Assembly: GCA_005882275.1 (NCBI GenBank)
Contig: VBAK01000106.1
Location: 1 to 64,000 of the forward strand
Direction of reading: 5' to 3'
Length of the DNA: 64,000 nucleotides
From: Candidatus Segetimicrobium genomatis
GTDB lineage: Bacteria > Sysuimicrobiota > Sysuimicrobiia > Sysuimicrobiales > Segetimicrobiaceae
Below are positions 16,280 to 23,513 of the stretch, in pieces. Both the position numbers and the translations under genes were made by a program. The stretch's first letter is position 1, and the number at the start of each line of letters is the position of its first letter. The notes under the pieces are model-generated. The model did no database searches. It was not told the origin of the DNA and was given only the letters and a program-made list of their open reading frames with translations.

Positions 16280-17128
16280 TCAAGGAGGGACAGGGCCTGC
16301 CACGGCCGCCGGCCTTCCATCGGACGCGGCGCGGGCGTGATCCGGATCGCCGCACCACACGATCGATTCCGTGTTGCCCGCGGGCGTGAACCACTCCAGC
16401 GTCTCCCGGAGGCGCACGATCTCGCCGACGACGAGCACCGACGGCGGCTCCAGGCCCGCGCCCCCGGCGAGGGAGGCGAGCGTGGCGAGTGTGCCGGTGA
16501 TCACCCGCTGGCGCGGCGTTGTCCCATGGCTGATGATCGCGGCGGGCAGAGACGGCGGGGCCCCGTGGTGCATGAGCCGGCGGGTGATCGTTGAGAGCGC
16601 GCGGTGTCCCATCAGGACGACCAGCGCGGGCATCTTCGCGAGCGCGGCCCAGTCCAGGTCGTGATCGCGCCCGCACTCATGGCCCGTGACGACGGCAAAC
16701 CCGGAGGCATGACGGCGGTGCGTCACGGGAATGCCCGCGTAGGCCGGCACGGCCACCGCCGACGTGACGCCGGGGACGATCTCGAACCGCACGCGGGCGG
16801 CGCGGAGGGCTTCACATTCCTCGCCGCCGCGCCCGAAGATGAACGGATCGCCGCCCTTGAGGCGCGTGACGACCAGGCCGTCGCTCGCCCGAGCGATGAG
16901 GAGCGCGTTGATCTCTTCCTGAGCCGCCAGGTGACGCCCCGCGGCCTTCCCCGCGAAGATGCGCTCGGCGCGGGGGGCCTCCAGGAGCAGCGCCGGATGC
17001 ACGAGCCGATCGTAGACCACCACATCGCTCTCCCGCAGCACCGCCAGCCCGCGGACGGTGATGAGCCCCGGATCCCCGGGGCCGGCGCCCACGAGGTACA
17101 CGATGCCCCGGCGGCGGGCCATCGTCAT
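16280..17128 (-). CDS. cobA: Uroporphyrinogen-III C-methyltransferase (SUMT)
   Basis: 282 aa. Two SAM-dependent methylations convert uroporphyrinogen III to precorrin-2. Motifs: YLVGAGPGDPGLITVRG, VVVYDRLV, RLKGGDPFIFGRGGEE, VPGVTSA, AGIPVTHR and VLMGH. The ATG at 17128 overlaps the upstream stop (ATGA); ATG 17122 is an alternative. A C-terminal 30-residue extension is low complexity. It works with the two preceding genes to make siroheme for the reductase at 18864-20513. Confidence 0.95.
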   Translation of the reverse strand: MTMARRRGIVYLVGAGPGDPGLITVRGLAVLRESDVVVYDRLVHPALLLEAPRAERIFAGKAAGRHLAAQEEINALLIARASDGLVVTRLKGGDPFIFGRGGEECEALRAARVRFEIVPGVTSAVAVPAYAGIPVTHRRHASGFAVVTGHECGRDHDLDWAALAKMPALVVLMGHRALSTITRRLMHHGAPPSLPAAIISHGTTPRQRVITGTLATLASLAGGAGLEPPSVLVVGEIVRLRETLEWFTPAGNTESIVWCGDPDHARAASDGRPAAVAGPVPP

Positions 17129-17784
17129 CCGTCCCGTGCCGCCGGCGTGGCGCTCTCGAGCAAGGCCGTGACGCGCCGCCTCGCGCCGCCGGCGTCGCCG
17201 CGTTTGAGGTACGCCATCACGTCCGAGTCGACAAGCCGGTACCACAGCCGGGCGCGGCGGGCCAGATCGGGTTCGCGCGCGGCGACCTCTTCCCGCAGGC
17301 TGCCCAGCAAATCGAGAAACGCGGCGTACTCCTGGCCGACCAGGGCGCCGATGCGGTCCCGCAGGCGCACGCCGAGGGCCGGGCTCTTCCCCGCGGTCGA
17401 GACGGCCACCGTGAGATCGCCCCGCCGGACAATCGCGGGGGCGATGAAGTGGCAGTGCGGCATATCGTCCACCGCATTGAGGATGACGCGTTCGCGCTCG
17501 GCCTCGTCCCAGATCTCCGGATTCGCCCCGCGGGTCTCGCCGGCGGCGATGGCGAGAAAAGCGCCGCGGAGGTCTCCACGCCGGTAGGACCGTCGCATCA
17601 CCCGGATGGCGCCCTGAGTCTCGAGATCATCGAGGCGGGTGGTGAGCACCGGGGCGATCACGACGACGCGGGCGCCCGCGTCGAGCAGGCCCACCACCTT
17701 CTGTTCGGCGATGGGACCGCCCCCGACAACGACGCAGAGGCGCCGGTGCAGGTTCAAGGCGACCGGATAGAAGCGCGGCATCAC
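17125..17784 (-). CDS. Precorrin-2 dehydrogenase / sirohydrochlorin ferrochelatase (CysG N-domain/Met8p type)
   Basis: 219 aa. Opens with PVALNLHRRLCVVVGGGPIAEQKV, the NAD-binding Rossmann motif of CysG-B and SirC. The ILNAVDDMPHCHFIAPAIVRRGDL block and the following AVSTAGKSPALG match the family. It oxidises precorrin-2 and may insert iron. It overlaps hemD by 4 bp (17781-17784) and cobA by 4 bp, which implies tight co-translation of the siroheme module. Confidence 0.93.
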   Translation of the reverse strand: MMPRFYPVALNLHRRLCVVVGGGPIAEQKVVGLLDAGARVVVIAPVLTTRLDDLETQGAIRVMRRSYRRGDLRGAFLAIAAGETRGANPEIWDEAERERVILNAVDDMPHCHFIAPAIVRRGDLTVAVSTAGKSPALGVRLRDRIGALVGQEYAAFLDLLGSLREEVAAREPDLARRARLWYRLVDSDVMAYLKRGDAGGARRRVTALLESATPAARDG

Positions 17785-18629
17785 GGCGCTCCGGCCTGAG
17801 CGAAGTGCGCGGCCAGGGCGTCGACGAGCGGCGCCATTTTGGGGTGCGAGGGCTCGACGCCGGCGCGGACTCCTCGCCGGTCAAGCGCGCGCCGGGCGAC
17901 CGGTCCAACCACGGCGACCGTCACGCGGCTGTTGAGCGCCTCTCGAAGCGCGCCCCCCTCCCCTTGGGCCTCGGCCACCTCGAAGAGGTGCGTGACCTGC
18001 GGCCGGCTGGTGATCAGCAGGGCGTCAAAGGCCCCCGCTTGGAGTCCGGCGACCGCCTTGCGGAGCGGGTCGAGATTCGCGGGCAGGGCCCACCGGTACG
18101 GCAACGCGTCCACGGTCGTCGCCCCCCGCCGTTGGAGGTACTCCCGCAGGCGCTCGTTCATCTCGCCGTAGTGCTGCACAAAGGCCGTCTTCTCGGACAT
18201 GGGGTGCTCCGCAAGGGCGGCGCAGAGCTCGTCGGTCGTATACGGGCTGCGGGCGGCCAGCGCCGGATGGATTCCCCAGCGGTGCAAGATCGCCGCGGGC
18301 TTGGGACCGCGCACCGCCACGGGAAGGCTGCGCAGCGTCTCGAGGTAGGCGTCCCCCAACCCCAACCCCGTCGCCTGGCGGTGCAGGCACACCGTTCCGA
18401 CGCCCGTTTGCAGCACCACGAGATCGACCTTCCGTGCGCAGAGGAGCCCGAGCGGGGCGGCCACCGCGCTCGCGGGAGCCTCCACCTCGACGGCGACCGG
18501 GACGCAGACCGCCTCGCCGCCTCGGCGGGCGACCAGGTCGGCCAGGATGCTGGGGAGACGGGCCTCGAGGACCAGGATGCGCCTGCCGCTCAGTCCTGAG
18601 ACGACTCCCGCCCGCGCCTCGCCCTCCAT
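17781..18629 (-). CDS. hemD: Uroporphyrinogen-III synthase
   Basis: 282 aa two-domain HemD fold. The sequence shows LQTGVGTVCL, VAVRGPKPAAIL, VQHYGEMNERLREYL and the C-terminal AVVGPVARRAL. It cyclises hydroxymethylbilane to uroporphyrinogen III. HemD sequences are poorly conserved, but the fold blocks and the place in front of the precorrin-2 genes agree. hemA, hemB, hemC and hemL are not in the window. Confidence 0.88.
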   Translation of the reverse strand: MEGEARAGVVSGLSGRRILVLEARLPSILADLVARRGGEAVCVPVAVEVEAPASAVAAPLGLLCARKVDLVVLQTGVGTVCLHRQATGLGLGDAYLETLRSLPVAVRGPKPAAILHRWGIHPALAARSPYTTDELCAALAEHPMSEKTAFVQHYGEMNERLREYLQRRGATTVDALPYRWALPANLDPLRKAVAGLQAGAFDALLITSRPQVTHLFEVAEAQGEGGALREALNSRVTVAVVGPVARRALDRRGVRAGVEPSHPKMAPLVDALAAHFAQAGAP

Positions 18630-18637
18630 GGCGCCGC

Positions 18638-18835
18638 TCAGTCCTCCGGCCCCCGGGTCTCCACGATGTCCACGGTGATCAGAGGCCGGGGTTCGAGATC
18701 CGTGCGCACGAGGGCGGGCCGCCCGCGCGCGGACGCCGAGAGATCGATGCTTTTTCCCGCGAGGCCCAGGGTGACGGCGATCCCGCCGGGGAACACCACC
18801 GTGACCTCCATGTCGTCGCTGTGCACCGTCCGCAC
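18638..18835 (-). CDS. Small uncharacterised protein between the nitrite/sulfite reductase and hemD
   Basis: 65 aa. GTG at 18835 has AAGGA 7 nt upstream. The visible text includes MEVTVVFPGGIAVTLGLAGK and ends ITVDIVETRGPED. The MEVTV-FPGG opening recalls the first strand of OsmC-like proteins, but the rest does not follow that family. It is 8 bp before hemD and 28 bp after the reductase, so it is probably expressed with them. Function is unknown. Confidence 0.55.
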   Translation of the reverse strand: MRTVHSDDMEVTVVFPGGIAVTLGLAGKSIDLSASARGRPALVRTDLEPRPLITVDIVETRGPED

Positions 18836-18863
18836 GCCCGCGTCCTTTCCGGTCTGCCGCCCG

Positions 18864-20513
18864 TTACGCGGCCCCAGGCGCTTCCGCCCCCACCCGGGCC
18901 GGCTGGAGGTGCGCCTTGAGCTCGGCGTCGGTGTGGCGGCGGCAGAACGCGTGGAAACTCTCCCCGATCCGGCGCCCGTCCAGATAGATGCGCAACAGCC
19001 TGGCGAGGGTATCCGGGACATCGGCCGCGGCCAACCGGACGCTGACCCGGCGGGCAAACTGCGGCTCCGCGCCGAGTCCCCCGCCGAGGAACACGTCGTA
19101 GGCGTCGACCATCTGGCCGTTCACCTTGGCCTTCGCCCCCTGCAGCCCCACGTCCGCGATCCAGTGCTGCCCGCAGTCATTCGGACAGCCGGCGATGTGG
19201 ATCTTGAGGTTCGTATCGAAGTCCGGCACGCGCTCCTCGAGCGCCTCCACGAGCCACCGGGCGAACCCCTTCGTCTCCGCCACGGCCAGCTTGCAAAACT
19301 CCGAGCCCGTGCAGGCAATCGTCCCGCGCCAGAACGGGGAGCCTTCCAGCCGCAACCCGGCGCCGGCCGCCTCCTGCGCCAGCGCCGGCGTGCGCGCCGC
19401 GGCGATGTTCAGGATGACCACGTTTTGCATGGTGGTCAGGCGCACCGACCCGTCGCCGTAGCGGTCGGCCAGATCGGCGACCGTCCGGATGTCCTGGACG
19501 GTCATGCGGCCCCGCAAGATGGCGAACCCGGCGGAGCACAGCCCATCCTGCTTCTGGGCGTGAATGCCGACGTGGTCCCGGTACACGTCCGGCGGCGGTG
19601 TTTCAGGGACGTCGGGATCCAGGGCGAAGCCGATCCGGCGCGTGAGCTCTTCCAGGAACGTCTCCGCGGTCCACCCGTGACCGACAAAGAGATACTTGAG
19701 CCGGGCCCTGTCGCGATGTTCGCGCAGCACGCCGCTGTCGCGGAAGATCTCGGTAATCCCCCGCACGACCGCCAGCGCCTGGGACCACCGGACGAATGCG
19801 GGGAGCCGGACACCGAAGTGGGGGTGCGTCGAGAGACCCCCGCCGACGCGCGCGCTGAACCCGATCTCCCCGGTGGCCGGGTGCGCGATCCCCGTCAGAC
19901 CAATGTCGTTGATCTCGGGGGACGAGCACCACCGCCGGCAGCCGGTGATGCCGATCTTGTACTTGCGGGGCAGGTTGGAGAACTCCGGGTTCCCCGCCAG
20001 CATGCGGTTGGCCTGCAACAGGATGGGCGAGGCGTCGCAGATCTCCTCCCGGTCCACGCCGGCGAGCGGGCACCCCACGAGATTGCGGGTGACATCGCCG
20101 CACGCGCCGATGGTCGTGAGGCCCGCGCGCCACAACGTGTACAGCACGTCCGGCACGTCCTCGATGCGCAGCCAGTGCAACTGGACGTTCTGGCGGACCG
20201 TGACGTCGGCGACGCCCCGCGCGTACCGCTCCGCGAGATCGGCGATCGTCCGAACCTGGTGCGCGAACAGGAAGCCGTTCGGAATGCGGATGCGGGCCAT
20301 AAAAAACGGCGCCGCCCCGCCGAGGGCGCCCCGTCCGTCTCCCTGCGTGTACAGGCCCCACCACCGGAAGCGCAAGTTGAGGTCGTCCGGCGCGATGGAG
20401 TCGAAGCCGTGCCGGGCGTACCGGACGATGTCCGGGAGGATGGCCCACGGATTCCGCTCGAGCTTGAGCCGCTCAGCCTTCTGCGCGGTGGTTTCCTTGA
20501 CCGGTGCGTCCAT
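18864..20513 (-). CDS. nirA: Ferredoxin-dependent siroheme nitrite/sulfite reductase
   Basis: 549 aa with two NiR/SiR repeats. The siroheme/4Fe-4S cysteines are in CTGSEFC and CPNDCGQH (C-x5-C and C-x3-C). The first repeat has MARIRIPNGFL, TVRQNVQLHW, GACGDVTRNLVGCPLAG and TGCRRWCSS. It carries out a six-electron reduction of nitrite to ammonia or sulfite to sulfide. Sequence alone does not separate the two substrates; the GDVTRNLVGCP loop is common to both. ATG 20513 has GGAGG upstream. The siroheme genes follow in the same operon, and a consensus promoter precedes it. Confidence 0.9.
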   Translation of the reverse strand: MDAPVKETTAQKAERLKLERNPWAILPDIVRYARHGFDSIAPDDLNLRFRWWGLYTQGDGRGALGGAAPFFMARIRIPNGFLFAHQVRTIADLAERYARGVADVTVRQNVQLHWLRIEDVPDVLYTLWRAGLTTIGACGDVTRNLVGCPLAGVDREEICDASPILLQANRMLAGNPEFSNLPRKYKIGITGCRRWCSSPEINDIGLTGIAHPATGEIGFSARVGGGLSTHPHFGVRLPAFVRWSQALAVVRGITEIFRDSGVLREHRDRARLKYLFVGHGWTAETFLEELTRRIGFALDPDVPETPPPDVYRDHVGIHAQKQDGLCSAGFAILRGRMTVQDIRTVADLADRYGDGSVRLTTMQNVVILNIAAARTPALAQEAAGAGLRLEGSPFWRGTIACTGSEFCKLAVAETKGFARWLVEALEERVPDFDTNLKIHIAGCPNDCGQHWIADVGLQGAKAKVNGQMVDAYDVFLGGGLGAEPQFARRVSVRLAAADVPDTLARLLRIYLDGRRIGESFHAFCRRHTDAELKAHLQPARVGAEAPGAA

Positions 20514-20706
20514 CACATCCCTCCTGAGGCGCCACACTTCCCCGGCGGCCGCGCCGGATCGCCAATGCAGATGGCCCTGAGGACGCGACGTGGCGCGTTG
20601 GAGCATGGTGATGCCGTGAGTCAAAAAGCGGGGCGGCGGAGGGAGCCTAGCGGCCTATGCGGGTCCGGGGCGCAGGCTGCCTCCGCCCTGGACAGATGCA
20701 CTGCAG

Positions 20707-20725
20707 GTGACACAGCACGTGACAC
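20707..20725. promoter_or_regulatory. Possible operator: 7-bp direct repeat in the nirA leader
   Basis: Two copies of GTGACAC (20707-20713 and 20719-20725) have a 12-bp period, just over one helical turn. They lie about 20-40 nt after the predicted transcription start of the nirA operon. The spacing suits a dimeric regulator, but I do not recognise the site. The leader is about 230 nt. Confidence 0.35.
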
Positions 20726-20752
20726 AAGCGCAGCCCAATCATCTTAGTGGAG

Positions 20753-20781
20753 ACTCTACGGAATTCCACCGTGTTTGTCAA
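20753..20781 (-). promoter_or_regulatory. Promoter of the nirA-siroheme operon
   Basis: Minus strand TTGACA (20781-20776), 17 nt, TAGAGT (20758-20753). It lies between the end of the formate-dehydrogenase operon and nirA. The leader from about 20746 to 20513 contains the direct repeats noted above. Confidence 0.75.
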
Positions 20782-20814
20782 GGCGGGCCGATCCTGTCGT
20801 TGACCGTCACGCCG

Positions 20815-21756
20815 TCAGAACTGCGCGCTCCAGATGACGACGAACCGCATCAACAGCACGCCGAGCAGCACGCTGGCCACCATCGGCGTGCGGGAGGCCC
20901 CCGCCGCCCGGGCGACCGCCGCCGACCCGGAACCGGACGCCACCTGAACGGCCGGCCCCCCCATCCCCACCAGGGGAGGCACCAGGCTCGCCACGACCAG
21001 CGCCCAGAGCACGCCCCAGGGCTTCGCCAGCGCCCGCGCCAGGGTCCCGGCCCCGGCCAGGTTGGCGAAGACGAGCGCGATCAGCAGCAGCTCCATGATC
21101 GCAAAGTAGCGTTCCGCCTGGGCGAGACGCCACTCCGTCGCCTCGCCCTCCGGACGGTACCGGGCGAGCCAGGCGAGCAGCGCGGCCGACCCGCCGAGGC
21201 CCGACGCGAGGAAGAGTCCGCCCAACGCCCCCGTGTCGCTCCAGATCGGCTGGTTGGAGACGCTGAGCAGGATCCCGGTGTACGACGCCACGTAGAGGCC
21301 CAGGAGCGCCCCGACCACGTTGAATGCCCGGCCGGCGCCGCCGGCGAGCGCGTGGGCGATCGCGCGGGCGAGCGGAGCGCGCGTGCGCCCGTCGAGGGCC
21401 CGCACCTCGATGAACGAGACCAGGGCGAAGGCGCCGTAGACCAGCAGCGCCCAGCTGCCGACCGACATCGGCGACCAGTACTTGAACGCGAGGCCGCCGT
21501 GCCCGGGCGTGGTATCGACCAGCATGTGCCAGAAGCGGACCGGCCGGCCGAGGTCGATCGTGAGCAGGATGGGGCACAGCACCAGGAGCGGGAACGCGGC
21601 GAGGAAGCCGGTCCGGGCGGCCGCCTCATCGCGCGGGCTCCCCCAGAGCCGCAGCATCGTGGCCAGCGCGTACATGCCGCCCGCGAGCCCGCCCAGGAAG
21701 AAATACCCGAGGATGTACCACTCCCACCGCGGGGCGGCCACGAAGTGCTCAGCCAT
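20815..21756 (-). CDS. NrfD/PsrC-type membrane subunit of formate dehydrogenase
   Basis: 313 aa with about eight hydrophobic segments. Opens WEWYILGYFFLGGLAGGMYAL and continues with LDGRTRAPLARA and other loops of NrfD proteins. It anchors the catalytic FdhA-FdhB dimer to the membrane and should pass electrons to quinone. It has no heme ligands like cytochrome b FdnI. It is the last gene of fdhA-fdhE-fdhB-nrfD and starts 3 bp after fdhB. Confidence 0.88.
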   Translation of the reverse strand: MAEHFVAAPRWEWYILGYFFLGGLAGGMYALATMLRLWGSPRDEAAARTGFLAAFPLLVLCPILLTIDLGRPVRFWHMLVDTTPGHGGLAFKYWSPMSVGSWALLVYGAFALVSFIEVRALDGRTRAPLARAIAHALAGGAGRAFNVVGALLGLYVASYTGILLSVSNQPIWSDTGALGGLFLASGLGGSAALLAWLARYRPEGEATEWRLAQAERYFAIMELLLIALVFANLAGAGTLARALAKPWGVLWALVVASLVPPLVGMGGPAVQVASGSGSAAVARAAGASRTPMVASVLLGVLLMRFVVIWSAQF

Positions 21757-21759
21757 GGG

Positions 21760-22593
21760 CTACATCCTCCCCCCAGGACCCGACCGGCGGAGCGCGTCCT
21801 CGGCCCGCCGCGTCGCGCCCCGGTCCCGGAGCGCGACGAGCCCGGCCAGCGCGCCGAGGGCCGCCGTCACCACGGCGCCGAAATAGCCCGACCGGTTGTT
21901 CCGCCTGGGCAGGACGGCGTTCGCTTCATTGGGGAGCCCGTAGGCCTCCGGCTTGTCCATCAGCAGGAAGAACGCGTTCAGCCCCCCGTACACCTTCTCG
22001 TCCCGGCCGTACAGCCGCGCCTGGGTGGTCCCCTGGGCCTGCAGCGTGGCGAGGCGCGCATCGGCCTTCTTCTGCATCTCGCCGAGCGGCCCGAACTGGA
22101 TCGCCTGGGTCGGGCAGACCTTGGCGCAGGCCGGCATCAGGCCGCTCTGCAGCCGGTCGTAGCAGAACGTGCACTTGTGCGCGGTCCCGGTCTGCTCGCT
22201 GAAGCCGATCACCCCGAACGGGCAGGCGGCGATGCAGTCCCGGCAGCCGTTGCACACGTCCTGCTGGATGAACACGGTGTCGAACTCGGTCCGGATGATG
22301 GCGTTGGTCGGGCAGACCTCCATGCAGCTCGCGTGCTTGCAGTGCTTGCAGACGTCCGAGAACATCAGCCACGCCGCCCCGTTCCCCGTGGTCATGGTCG
22401 CCTCGGGGACCTTGTCGATGAACGCGACGTGGCGCCAGTTCTGGTCGTCGAGCCTGCCCGTGTTGTCGAAGCTGTCGGCAAGGAACGCGGGCGTGTTGCC
22501 CTTGAGCTGGTTCCACTCCTTGCAGGCGACCTCGCAGGCTTTGCAGCCGATGCAGACGCTGGTATCCGTGAAGAAGCCGACCGCCTCCGCCAT
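21760..22593 (-). CDS. fdhB: Formate dehydrogenase 4Fe-4S beta subunit
   Basis: 277 aa. Four 4Fe-4S motifs: CIGCKACEVACKEWN, CKHCKHASCMEVCP, CNGCRDCIAACPFG and CTFCYDRL...CAKVCP. A single C-terminal hydrophobic helix (GYFGAVVTAALGALAGLVAL) resembles FdnH/FdxH and anchors it beside the membrane subunit. It lacks its own signal peptide and is likely exported together with the Tat-signal alpha subunit. ATG 22593 is 17 bp after the fdhE stop. Confidence 0.95.
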   Translation of the reverse strand: MAEAVGFFTDTSVCIGCKACEVACKEWNQLKGNTPAFLADSFDNTGRLDDQNWRHVAFIDKVPEATMTTGNGAAWLMFSDVCKHCKHASCMEVCPTNAIIRTEFDTVFIQQDVCNGCRDCIAACPFGVIGFSEQTGTAHKCTFCYDRLQSGLMPACAKVCPTQAIQFGPLGEMQKKADARLATLQAQGTTQARLYGRDEKVYGGLNAFFLLMDKPEAYGLPNEANAVLPRRNNRSGYFGAVVTAALGALAGLVALRDRGATRRAEDALRRSGPGGRM

Positions 22594-22610
22594 CGTCCCC
22601 AGCTCCTCCC

Positions 22611-23513
22611 TCAGAGCCCCATGAGATTGGGCACGATCTTGGCGACCCCCTGTTCGCGGGCGTACAGGTCGAGCGGGATCGCCGCCATCTCGTCCACCAC
22701 CGGCACCGCGCGCGCCTCCCGGCTGAGATCCACGTTCAAGAGGTAGCGCGAGCAGGTCGTACACGCATGGATGCTGACGTGCGGCAGGCGTGCCGCCGGT
22801 CCGGGCGCGGCGCCGCGGCCTGCGCCCTCGAGCCCCCGCACCACCCTGCCCGCCGCCTCGGAGGCGGTCGCGCCCTCCTCCGCATGGATCGGCAGGCGGC
22901 GGCTCTCCGTCTCGCCGCAGGCCGGGCAGGTCATTCGAGGAAACGCCCAGCGGGACGCGCACCGCGAGCACTCCAGGTACCGGCGCGGGGCGACCAGGCT
23001 GTCGTCCGTGGGGACAAAGAGGCTGAGTTGAGGCAGCCCCCCGCAGCGGGGGCAGTGGCGCTCATCGCGGGGTCCCGCCCCGACCCCCGCGGCCGCCGCA
23101 CCGAGCGCTTCGAGCACCGGCCCCGCCGCCGCGCGGACCAGGTATCGGTCCACCGGAGACAGGTCTCCGTTCCCAAGCCAGCGGCTCACCGTCTCCTCCC
23201 ACCGACCCGTCAGACCGTTCTCCCCAGGCGGCGCATCCGCCACCGCGCGCGCCAGCGTCTCCGGCCCGCGGGCCACGGTCACCTCCCGCACCGGGGGCAG
23301 CGCCCGCTCCGCCACATAGGCCGCCAGCCGGGAAAGGTCGGACCAGTGCGCGGGGGGCAGCGACTGGGCCGCCTCGTACACCCGCTCCTGCGCCCCGAGG
23401 AGCGCGCCGTAGAAGGTCAGGACCTCCGAGGCGAACGGCCAGCGCCCCGCGAGATCCTCGGCGCGGCGCCGGCGTGCGGCCCACTGCCCGGCGGCGACGG
23501 CCGGCGCTCCCAT
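22611..23513 (-). CDS. fdhE: Formate dehydrogenase accessory protein FdhE
   Basis: 300 aa, rubredoxin-like zinc/iron protein needed for maturation of Tat-exported respiratory FDH. Four CxxC pairs are visible: CPRCGG, CSRCASRW, CPACGE and CTTCSRYLL. It closes with VPVVDEMAAIPLDLYA, a family signature. Its ATG overlaps the fdhA stop (TGATG). It lies between fdhA and fdhB, an order different from the enteric fdnGHI and fdoGHI-fdhE operons. Confidence 0.93.
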   Translation of the reverse strand: MGAPAVAAGQWAARRRRAEDLAGRWPFASEVLTFYGALLGAQERVYEAAQSLPPAHWSDLSRLAAYVAERALPPVREVTVARGPETLARAVADAPPGENGLTGRWEETVSRWLGNGDLSPVDRYLVRAAAGPVLEALGAAAAGVGAGPRDERHCPRCGGLPQLSLFVPTDDSLVAPRRYLECSRCASRWAFPRMTCPACGETESRRLPIHAEEGATASEAAGRVVRGLEGAGRGAAPGPAARLPHVSIHACTTCSRYLLNVDLSREARAVPVVDEMAAIPLDLYAREQGVAKIVPNLMGL

